Shown here one piece after another: positions 1 to 8,394 of a DNA stretch of 64,000 bases. The notes below the pieces were generated by a model. That model was not told where the DNA came from, made no database searches, and saw only the letters and a program-made list of their open reading frames with translations. Numbering within the stretch: the first letter of the stretch is position 1; each line of letters begins with the position of its first letter. The translations under genes and the position numbers were made by a program. The DNA lies in NCBI GenBank assembly GCA_025358085.1, contig JANYKT010000063.1:1-64000 (forward strand). The letters run 5' to 3'. The stretch is from Deltaproteobacteria bacterium. Its GTDB lineage: Bacteria > Myxococcota > Myxococcia > Myxococcales > 40CM-4-68-19.

Positions 1-709
1 CGCGCGCCTCCACTCCCGCGACGCCGCTTCCGGCAAAGGGGTCGACCACCAGCTCGCCCGGCAAAGTGCTCTGCGTAATCAGCGTGCGCACCACCGCGGC
101 GGGCTTCACCGCGGGGCCCGGAATGCCCGCGCGCGGGGCCATCAGCACGTCTGGAGTTCCCAGATTGGAGAGGGCGCGCTTCCCCTTCTCGAAGAAGAGA
201 ATGCGCTCGCACGAGGCGCGATAGTGATAGCCGGTGCCGCCGCGGATGCGCGTGCCGTCCAGCGTGGTCTTGGCCCAGACGATCTCTTTCCAGTAGACGA
301 AGCCCGAGGCGCACTTGCGGCCGCCGTTCGGCATGCGCGCCTTGCCGATGCCTTGCTGCTGCTTGATCACGTCGGCCGTGACCTCGTCGCAGAAGAGGTA
401 GAAATGCCGGTCGCGGCGGAGCGCGCGGTAGACGAGCTGCAGCAGCTCGGGCAGCCGCGTATCGGCCACGGTCGCGAACCAATTGGTGGTCAGGCGGGTG
501 GTGGTGCCGCGGGCGCGGTGCAGCTCCAGCGATTCATAGGGCGGGTCGGTGACCACCAGGTCCACCGACTCGGGCGCGAGGCTGCGCAACAGCTCGAAAG
601 CGTCGGAGACGAGCACGCGCCCGGGAGCTTCTGACGGCGGCTGCGCCAACGGCTCGCTCACGGGGCGAGCATCGCATGCGAGAGACAGCTGGAGATGGGC
701 TTCGCTCAT
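1..709 (-). CDS. Site-specific DNA methyltransferase (N4-cytosine/N6-adenine type), C-terminus cut by window edge
   Basis: Translating the minus strand from ATG at 709 gives 236 residues running off the left edge. The catalytic motif DPPY (in VTDPPYES) lies about 55 residues from the start, and the SAM-binding motif DPFAGSG lies at the very end of the visible part. DPPY before FxGxG is the order of beta-class amino-methyltransferases. The family transfers methyl groups from SAM to adenine N6 or cytosine N4; the recognition site cannot be read here. An in-frame GTG at 661 would remove a low-complexity 16-residue leader, and neither start has a good ribosome site. No restriction endonuclease lies beside it in the visible sequence, so it could be an orphan methylase or a restriction-modification member. 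Confidence 0.85.
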   Translation of the reverse strand, partial: MSEAHLQLSLACDARPVSEPLAQPPSEAPGRVLVSDAFELLRSLAPESVDLVVTDPPYESLELHRARGTTTRLTTNWFATVADTRLPELLQLVYRALRRDRHFYLFCDEVTADVIKQQQGIGKARMPNGGRKCASGFVYWKEIVWAKTTLDGTRIRGGTGYHYRASCERILFFEKGKRALSNLGTPDVLMAPRAGIPGPAVKPAAVVRTLITQSTLPGELVVDPFAGSGVAGVEAR

Positions 710-787
710 GCACCCAGGCTAGATCAGCCCCCTGACATTCCGTTCAGTGTGCCGTAACCGCGCGGCTTTGTCGCGCGTCAACCGTTC

Positions 788-1429
788 ATGCTGATGGCCG
801 TGATTCCGATTCTCATCGAGCTGTTCACCTCCCAGGGTTGCTCCAGTTGCCCGCCCGCCGACGCGCTCTTGCAGCGGCTCCACGAGACGCAGCCCATCGC
901 GAACGCGCAGCTGGTGGTGCTGTCCGAGCACGTCGATTACTGGAACAGCCTGGGGTGGCGCGATCCGTTCTCGTCGAGCCAGTTCAGCGAGAGGCAAAGC
1001 AGCTATCCCGGCTTCCGAACCTATACGCCGCAGGCCATGATCGACGGCCGCGTCGATGCGGTCGGCAGCGATCGCGGGGCCATCGAGGCGGCGGTGAAGG
1101 CAGCTTTGTCAGATCCGCATGGCACCATCGACCTGGACCGATCAAACCCTTTGCAATTGAAGATCCGGATTGATCGGCTGCCCAAAGGGCACGCCGCCGC
1201 CGACGTGGTCGTGGCCTTCGTCGAAGACGGCCTCTCGGTGCCCGTCGAGCACGGCGAAAACGCGGGCCGCACTCTGCAGCACGTCGCGGTGGTGCGGTCG
1301 CTTGCGACGGTCGCCTCGGCCGACGGCCCCGCCTGGTTCGGCGAGGTCAAGCCGCACGGCACTCTGCGCGCGGTCGTCTTCGTTCAGGAGCGCGGCAGCC
1401 GGCACGTCCTTGCCAGCGCGATGAAGTAG
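788..1429 (+). CDS. DUF1223 family thioredoxin-like protein
   Basis: The 213-residue product opens with LIELFTSQGCSSCPPAD, the hallmark of DUF1223, a thioredoxin-fold family of unknown function with a CSSCP dithiol. HVDYWNSLGWRDPFSS and the YTPQAMIDG segment are also typical of the family. Many relatives carry an export signal. Here the CxxC motif begins only about 17 residues in, so either this is a cytoplasmic form or the true start is not visible. An in-frame ATG at 794 is an alternative start, and no clear ribosome site precedes either. It stands alone, 21 bases before the MFS transporter gene on the same strand. Confidence 0.85.
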   Translation: MLMAVIPILIELFTSQGCSSCPPADALLQRLHETQPIANAQLVVLSEHVDYWNSLGWRDPFSSSQFSERQSSYPGFRTYTPQAMIDGRVDAVGSDRGAIEAAVKAALSDPHGTIDLDRSNPLQLKIRIDRLPKGHAAADVVVAFVEDGLSVPVEHGENAGRTLQHVAVVRSLATVASADGPAWFGEVKPHGTLRAVVFVQERGSRHVLASAMK

Positions 1430-1450
1430 CGAATGCTGTAGCCTGGTTCA

Positions 1451-2668
1451 ATGCAAGGCTGGCGTCGCCGGGGCGTCTTCGCACTGACCTGGCTCTCGTA
1501 TGCATCGTATTACTTCGCGCGGAAGAACTTCCCGGTCGCCAAGCGCACCATCGAGCGCCAATTGGGCATCACCACCGCCGGCCTCGCCGTGGTGGACACT
1601 GGCTATCTCGCCACTTACGCCATCGGCCAGTTTGCCGGCGGCTGGCTCGGCGACAGGGTCGGCTCGCGGCGCATGATCGGGCTCGGCATGATCGGCTCGG
1701 CGGCGCTCTGCGCAGCGTTCGGCGCCTCGAGCACGGTCAGCCTGTTCGCGCTGTTCTTCGGCCTCAATGGATTTCTGCAGGCGACAGGCTGGCCCGGAAA
1801 TGTCAAGGCGATGGCCGCCTGGTACGGCCCAAAGGAGCGCGGCGCGGTGATGGGCTTCTGGTCCACCTGCTTCCAGGTGGGGCCGCTGGTCGCCACCGCG
1901 CTGGCGGCTTTCCTTCTCGCGCACGCTGGCTGGCGCTGGGCCTTCTTCGGGCCTGCCGTCTGGGTCGCGCTCGTCGGACTTGGCGTGCTCCTCTTCCTGC
2001 GCGAGGGGCCGCAAAAAGACGCGACCGCGCAAAAGCCGGTGGTCAGAGACGTGCGCGCAGCCTCGCGGGAAGCGCTGCGCAACCCCGTGGTCTGGCTGTT
2101 GGGTCTGAGCTACTTCGGGATGAAGCTCATCCGCTATTGCATCGACTTCTGGCAGCCGTATTACCTGGAGAAAGGGCTGGGCTATGCGGGCTCGACCGCG
2201 GCTTACGCCTCGACCGCGTTCCAGTTCGGCGGCATCTTTGGCGCCATCGCCATCGGCTATGTGAGCGATCGCTTCTTTCCCGGCCGGCGCGGCGCGGTGG
2301 CTGCCGTGAGCACGGTCGCGCTGGCGCTATCGCTGGCCCTTTACGGCAAGGTCGCGCCGCTCGGCCTCTGGCCCAATTGCCTCGCGATGGCGCTGGTCGG
2401 GTTCTGCCTCTTCGGTCCCGATTCTTTGATCTCGGGCGTCGCGGCGCAGGATCTGGGCGGTCCGCTGGCAGCGGCCACGGTGGCGGGCTTTATCAATGGC
2501 TGCGGATCACTCGGAGCCATCGCACAGGGCGCCCTGGTCGCGGGCGTCTCCAATCGGTACGGCTGGCAAGCGGTGTTTCAGACTCTGATGGTACTGGCGG
2601 CATTGTCTTCGCTGGCGCTGGGCGCGGTCTGGCGGATGCAACACCGGCTGCGGCCCGCGCCGGCCTGA
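1451..2668 (+). CDS. MFS transporter, organophosphate:phosphate antiporter (GlpT/UhpT-like) family
   Basis: The 405-residue protein has about 12 hydrophobic segments. The N-terminal YASYYFARKNF motif is characteristic of the OPA branch of the major facilitator superfamily (glycerol-3-phosphate and hexose-6-phosphate antiporters). GDRVGSRRMIG between helices 2 and 3 is the usual MFS cytoplasmic-loop motif. Length and layout match GlpT/UhpT, although the true substrate cannot be read. It would act in the inner membrane. It follows the DUF1223 gene by 21 bases with no visible terminator, so cotranscription is possible. The next gene downstream is on the other strand. Confidence 0.85.
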   Translation: MQGWRRRGVFALTWLSYASYYFARKNFPVAKRTIERQLGITTAGLAVVDTGYLATYAIGQFAGGWLGDRVGSRRMIGLGMIGSAALCAAFGASSTVSLFALFFGLNGFLQATGWPGNVKAMAAWYGPKERGAVMGFWSTCFQVGPLVATALAAFLLAHAGWRWAFFGPAVWVALVGLGVLLFLREGPQKDATAQKPVVRDVRAASREALRNPVVWLLGLSYFGMKLIRYCIDFWQPYYLEKGLGYAGSTAAYASTAFQFGGIFGAIAIGYVSDRFFPGRRGAVAAVSTVALALSLALYGKVAPLGLWPNCLAMALVGFCLFGPDSLISGVAAQDLGGPLAAATVAGFINGCGSLGAIAQGALVAGVSNRYGWQAVFQTLMVLAALSSLALGAVWRMQHRLRPAPA

Positions 2669-2686
2669 GCCGGAGCGATTGTTAAG

Positions 2687-2770
2687 TTACATGAACAGCG
2701 CGAGTGCGCTGCCGCCGAGCGCCACCAAGGCGCCTCCGGCGATCAAGCTGACTGTGCGAAGGAAGCTCAT
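2687..2770 (-). CDS. Putative 27-residue single-helix membrane peptide
   Basis: On the minus strand ATG at 2770 opens 27 codons ending in TAA at 2687-2689. The product begins MSFLRTVSLIAGG and is hydrophobic, Gly/Ala/Leu-rich and charged only near its N-terminus, which fits one transmembrane helix. A strong ribosome site, AGGAGAG, lies about 6 bases upstream of the ATG, which is the main reason to believe it. It fills the gap between the convergent MFS gene and the HIT gene. The remaining upstream DNA (2771-3000) holds a 6-bp hairpin at 2834-2850 and nothing else I recognise. Its function is unknown, and it could be a toxin-like or regulatory membrane peptide. Confidence 0.5.
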   Translation of the reverse strand: MSFLRTVSLIAGGALVALGGSALALFM

Positions 2771-3000
2771 ACCAGCTCTCCTTGCAATGGGGACGCCAAC
2801 CGGCTGCCTGAATACCTGCTTGTGTAATTACGGGCGCTTGGGGAAAGCGCGGGTTCTTCCAAGTGCCGAAAAAGCAAGCATCGCGCGACATCGCTGTCCG
2901 AACGGTACCGGGGTCCGGTCATATTTCCCGCTGTGTTGACTAAGCTTCAGGAAAGATTGCGCCGGCTTCTGCCCTTGACGCAGAGAACCTTCCCCTCGTT

Positions 3001-3423
3001 TCAGGTCAAAGGCGCACCCAGCGCATCGGCGATCCGCTGCGCGAACGTGTCGCGCTCCTCCAGCGAGTCGTACTGCGTGCGCGGCCAGAAAAACCCGCGC
3101 AGGCCGTCGCCCTTGCTGCGCGGCACCACGTGCGCGTGCAGGTGCGGGACACTCTGGGAGACCCGGTCGTTGACCGCCACGAACGCGCCCTGGGCATCCA
3201 ACGCGCGCGGGATTGCCAGCGCGAGGCGCCGGACCAGCGTGAATAAAGGAGCGACGTTCTCGAGCGCCGCGAGATCGGCCGCGTGCTCTTCCGGAATCAC
3301 CAGCACGTGGCCTTTGAAGACCGGCCGGGCGTCAAGGAAAGCGACCAGGCCGCTCTCCCTCGTGACCACCGATGCAGCTTCGCGGCCTTGGGCGATCGCG
3401 CAGAAAATGCAGTTGGTCGGCAT
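3001..3423 (-). CDS. HIT family nucleotide-binding hydrolase
   Basis: The 140-residue product starts at ATG 3423 with MPTNCIFCAIAQG, the usual HIT-family opening with a CxxC zinc half-site. The catalytic histidine triad is present as HLHAHVVPR near residue 100. HIT proteins hydrolyse or transfer nucleotidyl groups from substrates such as AMP-lysine, AMP-NH2 or Ap4A. An upstream in-frame extension to 3582 exists but reads through the promoter region of the next gene and lacks family similarity, so I reject it. A second, longer HIT protein lies at 56830. The gene is divergent from the lipoprotein gene at 3583. Confidence 0.9.
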   Translation of the reverse strand: MPTNCIFCAIAQGREAASVVTRESGLVAFLDARPVFKGHVLVIPEEHAADLAALENVAPLFTLVRRLALAIPRALDAQGAFVAVNDRVSQSVPHLHAHVVPRSKGDGLRGFFWPRTQYDSLEERDTFAQRIADALGAPLT

Positions 3424-3582
3424 CGGGGAAGTATAAGGCGGGCCTCGCGGGGTCGGGCCGTGCGGTTCTTTTCCATTCGCGGGAAGCAGGCCGGGTTGCG
3501 ATTCGTTTTCCATTTTTCCGGGCCTGCTGTGTCGAAAGCTGGTGAACACCGGGCGCAGTCGCCCGCACTCGAAGGAGAGCAC

Positions 3583-4563
3583 ATGCGCAAGATCCCGATT
3601 CGCAGCAGTCTCGCCGTTTTCGGAACCGCCCTGGCTGTCGCCTGCGGAGGCTCGTCCGGTGCTTTCAAGGATCAGGCCCGCGAAGCCATGCCCAGCAAGG
3701 ACACCGTGCAGACCAGCGCGCCTGGCTCAGCGGCGCCGGGCCTGGCGTCTGCAGGTCCGCAATCTGACAGCGCTATCGGCGCCTCCTCGAGTTGGAAGGA
3801 CGTGACGGTCGGCGTTGCCGCGACCTTCAACCTCAGCACTGTCTTCGCGTTGGGGCTGGTCGAGACCATCACCGCGCAGGAGCCGACCAATTGTGACGCG
3901 ACCTCGTGCACCTGGGGGCCCGGCCACGGCGCTCTGGACTCCAACACCTTCGAGTTGGTGGTGACGAAGAACGGCGCCAACTTCGACTACGTGCTCTCGG
4001 GCGCGCCGCTGTCCAGGCCCGGCGCGGCCTTCGTCGCCATCCTCAACGGTTCTGCGACGCCGAGCGGCTCAGCTCACCATGGCAGCGGCACCTTCACGGT
4101 CGACTTCGACGCCGCCGCCAGGCTTGATCGTCCGGGCACCGACACCGGCAAGCTGAGCGTCGTCTATACGAACATCGGGCCGGCCAGCATCCAGGTGAGC
4201 TTCCCCGGCGCGAAGGATCACGACCACCCGGGCCAGATCGACAACATCGTCTACAAGTACCAGGCCGATGGCAGCGGAGGCGGAGACCTGGACGTGGCGA
4301 TTCACAACCTCACCATCGACAACCGCTTCACGGTGCACTCGCGCTGGAAGAGCGATGGCCAGGGTCGCGCCGACGTCGAGGACAAGCTCGTTTTCGGCGG
4401 AACCCCTTATGACGTGACGCTGTCCGAGTGCTGGGGCATTGCGCCCTTCAGCACCGTCTACTTCTCGTCCAACAACGCGGCCGCCATCGGGCAGCCGAAC
4501 GGCGGCACCGAGTCGGCTTGCGCCTTCACTCCGGCCTCGCCCAGCACGCAAAGCGCGCCTTAG
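3583..4563 (+). CDS. Putative lipoprotein, paralogue of the one at 7417
   Basis: A 326-residue protein that starts at ATG 3583 behind GAAGGAG. The N-terminus MRKIPIRSS is followed by a hydrophobic stretch ending ALAVAC, a lipobox with Cys21. The mature part carries a disordered Ser/Ala/Pro-rich stretch and then a beta-rich domain. Ordered landmarks (a WGP segment, a GSGT motif followed by a DFD, a late ECW, a closing Cys) recur in the lipoprotein at 7417-8349, so I regard the two as divergent paralogues. I recognise no known domain. The stop TAG is 4 bases before the GTG of the sigma factor, so it probably belongs to that operon and may be the surface component or signal of the system. Confidence 0.75.
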   Translation: MRKIPIRSSLAVFGTALAVACGGSSGAFKDQAREAMPSKDTVQTSAPGSAAPGLASAGPQSDSAIGASSSWKDVTVGVAATFNLSTVFALGLVETITAQEPTNCDATSCTWGPGHGALDSNTFELVVTKNGANFDYVLSGAPLSRPGAAFVAILNGSATPSGSAHHGSGTFTVDFDAAARLDRPGTDTGKLSVVYTNIGPASIQVSFPGAKDHDHPGQIDNIVYKYQADGSGGGDLDVAIHNLTIDNRFTVHSRWKSDGQGRADVEDKLVFGGTPYDVTLSECWGIAPFSTVYFSSNNAAAIGQPNGGTESACAFTPASPSTQSAP

Positions 4564-4567
4564 GAAC

Positions 4568-5149
4568 GTGGCCGGCCTTCGGGTCATTGAGGGAGGCCGG
4601 GCTGCTGAGCAGCCCGGCACTCCCGCGAGAAATCTCCCTCCCGGACTGCTCGCCGAGCTGTACGAGAAGTACGCGGCCCAGGTGTACGGGCGCTGTCGCT
4701 GGCTGCTGCGCGACGAGCATGACGCCCGCGATGCCCTGCAGGAAGTGTTCGTGAAGGCGCTGCGCTCGCTCAATGAATTTCGCAGCGACGCCTCCCCGAG
4801 CACCTGGCTTCTGAAGATAGCGACCAATCATTGCTTGAATACATTGCGCGCGAAGAAGGCGACCTATCGCGAGCAGCTGGAAGCAGTGCAGAGAGAACGC
4901 AGGCAGGACACCGAGCCGCCCGAGCGGCGCGAGTTGGTGCGGATGCTGCTCGGGGCGGCGCCCGCCGAGGCGCAGGAGGTCGCGGTGCTCTACTACGTAG
5001 ACGAGCTGACCCAGGCTGAGATCGCAGCGACGCTTGGCCGTAGCCTGCCCACCGTGCGCAAGCGGCTGCGCGAATTCATTGCTGCGGCGCGCGAGGCTTT
5101 GCGGATTGCGGTCCCCGGCCTCGAGCTGCCTGAAGGAGACGAGCCATGA
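4568..5149 (+). CDS. ECF-type RNA polymerase sigma factor
   Basis: The 193-residue product has the two-domain ECF layout. Region 2 runs from LYEKYAAQVYGRCRWLL through DALQEVFVKALRSL to TWLLKIATNHCLN. Region 4 has YYVDELTQAEIAATLGRS followed by PTVRKRL, the helix-turn-helix that reads the -35 element. The GTG at 4568 is chosen because AGGA, overlapping the previous stop, sits just upstream and because it gives the normal ECF length. The stop overlaps the ATG of the next gene (ATGA), the usual coupling of a sigma factor with its anti-sigma factor. It should direct polymerase to a small regulon that probably includes this operon; the promoter motif is not identified. Confidence 0.92.
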   Translation: MAGLRVIEGGRAAEQPGTPARNLPPGLLAELYEKYAAQVYGRCRWLLRDEHDARDALQEVFVKALRSLNEFRSDASPSTWLLKIATNHCLNTLRAKKATYREQLEAVQRERRQDTEPPERRELVRMLLGAAPAEAQEVAVLYYVDELTQAEIAATLGRSLPTVRKRLREFIAAAREALRIAVPGLELPEGDEP

Positions 5150-5853
5150 GGATTGATCTGGGCGGCCCTGGACCCGCCTGCTCGGCTGCGCGGGTCCGGC
5201 GACTGTTGGCCGGCGAGCTCGCGGGCGTCGAAGGCGAGCGCGTCGCGCGGCATGTCGTGGACTGCGCGCGCTGCCAGGAAGTGCAGCGCAGGGTCGCAGC
5301 CGAAAAAGAAGACCTCGCGCGAGCGGTGCCCTTCGAGGTCTTCGCGGCAGGCGTCGCCGAGAAGCTCGCGCTCGCAGCCCCGCGGACACCGAAGGTCTTG
5401 CGCTGGGCCATGCCCTTCGCAGCCGCGGCCGCCGTCGCGCTGGTGGCGGGTACGGCGCTCGTGCATCGTCCGCGAGCGGAAGAATCTGAATCGAGAAGCA
5501 GCGCGGTCAGGTCAAAGGGCGGCGTCTCAGTGCAGGTCTTCATTCAAGACGCGCAGGGCGTGCGCGAGCTGCAAGGCGCGCAGGTCGCGGTGGGCGCGCG
5601 ATTGCAGATCTTCCTTCACCCTTCGACTCGCAAGTATGCCGCGGCGGTCCTGCTGGAGCCCGGCGAATCAAGCGTGCTCTACAGCGGCGTGGCGGTGCAG
5701 GGCGCGCTGCCGCAATCATTCGAATGGACTGGCGCAGGTACGGCAACTCTAATGCTCGTCCTTGTTGATGAGCCGCTGTCCGCCGCCACTCTTCGCTCGC
5801 CCGCTGATGCGCCCGCGGGCGCCGACGTGCTGCAGGTCCCGCTGCGTCGATGA
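5146..5853 (+). CDS. Membrane-anchored anti-sigma factor with a DUF4384-like outer domain
   Basis: A 235-residue protein. Residues 12-43 form a zinc anti-sigma-like domain ending HVVDCARC (the HxxxCxxC signature). Residues about 87-107 are a single hydrophobic helix (WAMPFAAAAAVALVAGTAL). The outer part, about 125-235, contains GARLQIFLHPS and YAAAVLLEPG, a pattern resembling the DUF4384 beta domain often found with bacterial caspases and kinases. The layout implies a cytoplasmic sigma-binding head, one membrane pass and a periplasmic sensor. Its ATG overlaps the sigma stop, and its own stop overlaps the caspase ATG. The family assignment of the outer domain is tentative. Confidence 0.8.
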   Translation: MRIDLGGPGPACSAARVRRLLAGELAGVEGERVARHVVDCARCQEVQRRVAAEKEDLARAVPFEVFAAGVAEKLALAAPRTPKVLRWAMPFAAAAAVALVAGTALVHRPRAEESESRSSAVRSKGGVSVQVFIQDAQGVRELQGAQVAVGARLQIFLHPSTRKYAAAVLLEPGESSVLYSGVAVQGALPQSFEWTGAGTATLMLVLVDEPLSAATLRSPADAPAGADVLQVPLRR

Positions 5854-7436
5854 GAAACCCACTCGCCCTCGCGGTTTTCGCGGTCTGCTTCGGCGCCTGC
5901 TTCGAAGCTGGCGCGGCCGAGCGTCGCTTCGCGCTGGTGGCGGGCGACTCGCAGGGTGGCCAAGGCACACGCCCGCTGCGCTATGCCGAGCGCGACGCAA
6001 AGCGTATCTACGGAATCCTCACCCGCCTGGGCGGCGTGCGCGAGGAAGATGCGCGGCTGCTGACCGGCGCCGACGCGGACACCTTCCGCGCCGCGCTGAA
6101 AGAGCTCGCCGCGCGCGCGGCAATTGCCAAGGCCGCGGGCGATCAAACCCTGCTGATTGTCTATTACTCAGGCCACGCCAAAGACGGCGAGCTGCGGCTG
6201 GGCGACAGCCGGCTCTCGCTCGAGGAATTGCGCCTGGTATTGAAAGACTCTCCGGTCGACGTACGGATTGGCTTGCTCGATTCCTGCCAGTCGGGCGCCA
6301 TCATGCGCGGCAAGGGCGCGCGCCTCGCACCGGCCATCGACGTGGCGCGGTCTTCCGGCACCACACCGCACGGGCTGGTCTTGATTGCCTCGTCCTCGGC
6401 CGACGAAGAATCGCAGGAATCAGACGATATCAATGGGTCCTTCTTCACTCATTACCTCGCCTCCGGATTGCTGGGTGACGCAGATTCCTCCGGCGACGGA
6501 AAGGTCACGCTCGCGGAAGCTTATGCCTATGCCTATGCGCGCACCGTAGGCGGCACCGCCGGGTCGCGCGCGGGGTCGCAGCACCCCGTCTTTCTCTATG
6601 ACCTGGGCGGCGCGGGCGACGTGGTGCTCACTGAGCTGCGTCCCTCGTCGGGCGGCCTGAGCTTCGGCGCCGCGGACGAGGGCGTCTATGTGGTGCTCGA
6701 TGCTTCGCGCAAGGCAGTCGCCGAAGTTGCGAAGGCCCGCGGCGACTCGCGACGGATCTCGCTTTCACCCGGCCGCTACATGGTGAAAAAGCGTCTCGCC
6801 GGGTCCCTGCTGGTTGGCGACGTGGAGGTGGCTGGCTTCTGGACCGAGGTCTCGGATGCCGGCCTGACGCCCCGGCCGCTCTCCGAAGATCCGCAGAAGG
6901 GCGCCTCCGGTCCGCGCTGGAGCCTGCTGGGCAGCTTCGGTTACCAGCGGTTCTTCGACCAGGGCGCGCGCAATGGGCTCTTTCCACCGGCATACCTGGG
7001 CGGTGTCGAACTTTCCTCGCGCGATGACCTGGGCCACGGGCTCGCCTGGGGCCTGGACGTCGCCGTCGGGGGCGGCTCGTCCACGGTGCAGTTGCAGGGA
7101 CTCGACCCCATCCCCGAGCGCTTCCTCGAATTGGGCTCGGGCGTCTCGCTTTGGCACGACGTGTCTTTGAGCGATGCCGTTACCGCCTCGCTCGGTGCGC
7201 GGCTTGCGTTCTTGTATCTCGCGCGCAATTTTCCCGGCCATTCCGAGCTGCCGAATCAAAGCTTCTTCACCATGACGCCCGGAATCGAAGCGTTGCTGTC
7301 TTATCAATGGAACGCCCGCTTCGCGGTGACGGCGCGCGGCAGGGTCAACTACCTTTTCTACAATGTCGACAAGAACCAGTCGCTGGGCTACGCGGAGCTG
7401 GCAATCGGAGTGGACTATGCGTTTCCGGGTTATTGA
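5850..7436 (+). CDS. Exported caspase-like (C14) peptidase fused to a putative outer-membrane beta-barrel
   Basis: A 528-residue protein. Residues 1-23 look like a signal peptide. Residues about 25-255 are a caspase-fold domain with His109 in YYSGHAKDG and Cys146 in LLDSCQSGA, the catalytic dyad. Within it, DADSSGDGKVTLAEAY (210-225) resembles an EF-hand calcium loop. Residues about 270-330 look like a small beta domain (GRYMVKKRL), and about 355-528 alternate Gly/aromatic beta-strands and end IGVDYAFPGY, suggesting an 8-strand outer-membrane barrel. Both catalytic residues are intact. It sits between an anti-sigma gene and a lipoprotein gene, with overlaps at both ends. A periplasmic or surface protease tethered by its own barrel is the best reading; the barrel is inferred from pattern only. 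Confidence 0.82.
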   Translation: MRNPLALAVFAVCFGACFEAGAAERRFALVAGDSQGGQGTRPLRYAERDAKRIYGILTRLGGVREEDARLLTGADADTFRAALKELAARAAIAKAAGDQTLLIVYYSGHAKDGELRLGDSRLSLEELRLVLKDSPVDVRIGLLDSCQSGAIMRGKGARLAPAIDVARSSGTTPHGLVLIASSSADEESQESDDINGSFFTHYLASGLLGDADSSGDGKVTLAEAYAYAYARTVGGTAGSRAGSQHPVFLYDLGGAGDVVLTELRPSSGGLSFGAADEGVYVVLDASRKAVAEVAKARGDSRRISLSPGRYMVKKRLAGSLLVGDVEVAGFWTEVSDAGLTPRPLSEDPQKGASGPRWSLLGSFGYQRFFDQGARNGLFPPAYLGGVELSSRDDLGHGLAWGLDVAVGGGSSTVQLQGLDPIPERFLELGSGVSLWHDVSLSDAVTASLGARLAFLYLARNFPGHSELPNQSFFTMTPGIEALLSYQWNARFAVTARGRVNYLFYNVDKNQSLGYAELAIGVDYAFPGY

Positions 7437-8349
7437 CGCGCTCGCGCTGCTGCTGTTTGCGGCGGGCTGCGGCGGCACGCTCTCCAATGACGATATCGCT
7501 TTCATCGAGGCGGTCCCCCGGAAAGATTCGCTGCACGTCAATGTGCCGGCCCGGAGCGCGCAGGCGCTGGGCGGGCTGGGACAAGCCGATGTCTTTATCG
7601 CGGCGCAGGACATCGCCACCAGCGTCAACAATGGCCTCGACGGGATATTGGGAATGCTCGACCTCATTCGCGGCGCAAGCCCGGCCACGCGCTCGGCCTT
7701 CGAGCGCAGCTGGGGGCCCTGGGCGGACAAGGATCATCCGGGGGTCGAAATCCAGGTGTTGATGGCGCGCGAGCTGGACGCGGCCGGCAATCCCTATCGA
7801 TTCAGGTATTCATTGAATGCGCGGCGCGCGCCGGGCGGATATCTGCCCATCATCGATGGCACCTTCTATGGCGCGCAGGCGCGGAACGGCAGCGGCACGC
7901 TGAATATCGAGTTCGACAACTCGAATGCCCTGGGCATCAACAAGCCGGGTGATCCGCTCAAGCCAATGGATATCCAATATGACCTCTCCGGCAATCCCCG
8001 CACGCTCGATCTCAATCTGGGCCGCAACGCCAATGGCGGCTTTGGATTGAGCAGCTTCGATTACGGATATGCCATCTATGCCGACGGGCACGGCCTGTTC
8101 GACTATGCTTTTCCCGACGGCAAGGGGAATCTCTTTACCGTGCAGACCAGGTTCACCGCGGCCGCCGCGGGCAAGGCCGTGATCGACCTGGTCCGCCCGC
8201 CTTTCTTCGAGGACCAGATCACCGAGTGCTGGGACAATACGCTCTCGCTCACGTTCATCAGCGACCCGTTCAGTGTTGTCTCGCAGTGCAGCGGCCTCGC
8301 CGCGCCGTGCTTGCTGGGCAGCGCCACCGCCTGCCCGAACCTGCCTTGA
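7417..8349 (+). CDS. Putative lipoprotein, paralogue of the one at 3583
   Basis: A 310-residue protein starting at ATG 7417, 20 bases inside the caspase gene, with CGGAG upstream. The signal ends LLLFAAGC, giving lipidated Cys18. The mature domain shares its order of landmarks with the lipoprotein at 3583: a SWGPWADKDHPG segment, NGSGTLNIEFDN, then ITECW and a Cys-rich end. I recognise no named domain. Overlap with the caspase gene argues that the two products act together, for example as a substrate, inhibitor or ligand of the caspase-barrel protein at the outer membrane. The operon appears to end here: the next gene is convergent and begins 45 bases away. Confidence 0.78.
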   Translation: MRFRVIDALALLLFAAGCGGTLSNDDIAFIEAVPRKDSLHVNVPARSAQALGGLGQADVFIAAQDIATSVNNGLDGILGMLDLIRGASPATRSAFERSWGPWADKDHPGVEIQVLMARELDAAGNPYRFRYSLNARRAPGGYLPIIDGTFYGAQARNGSGTLNIEFDNSNALGINKPGDPLKPMDIQYDLSGNPRTLDLNLGRNANGGFGLSSFDYGYAIYADGHGLFDYAFPDGKGNLFTVQTRFTAAAAGKAVIDLVRPPFFEDQITECWDNTLSLTFISDPFSVVSQCSGLAAPCLLGSATACPNLP

Positions 8350-8394
8350 TTCGATCCAAACTCATTCGCTTGACAGCGACCGCGGGCTCCCGCC

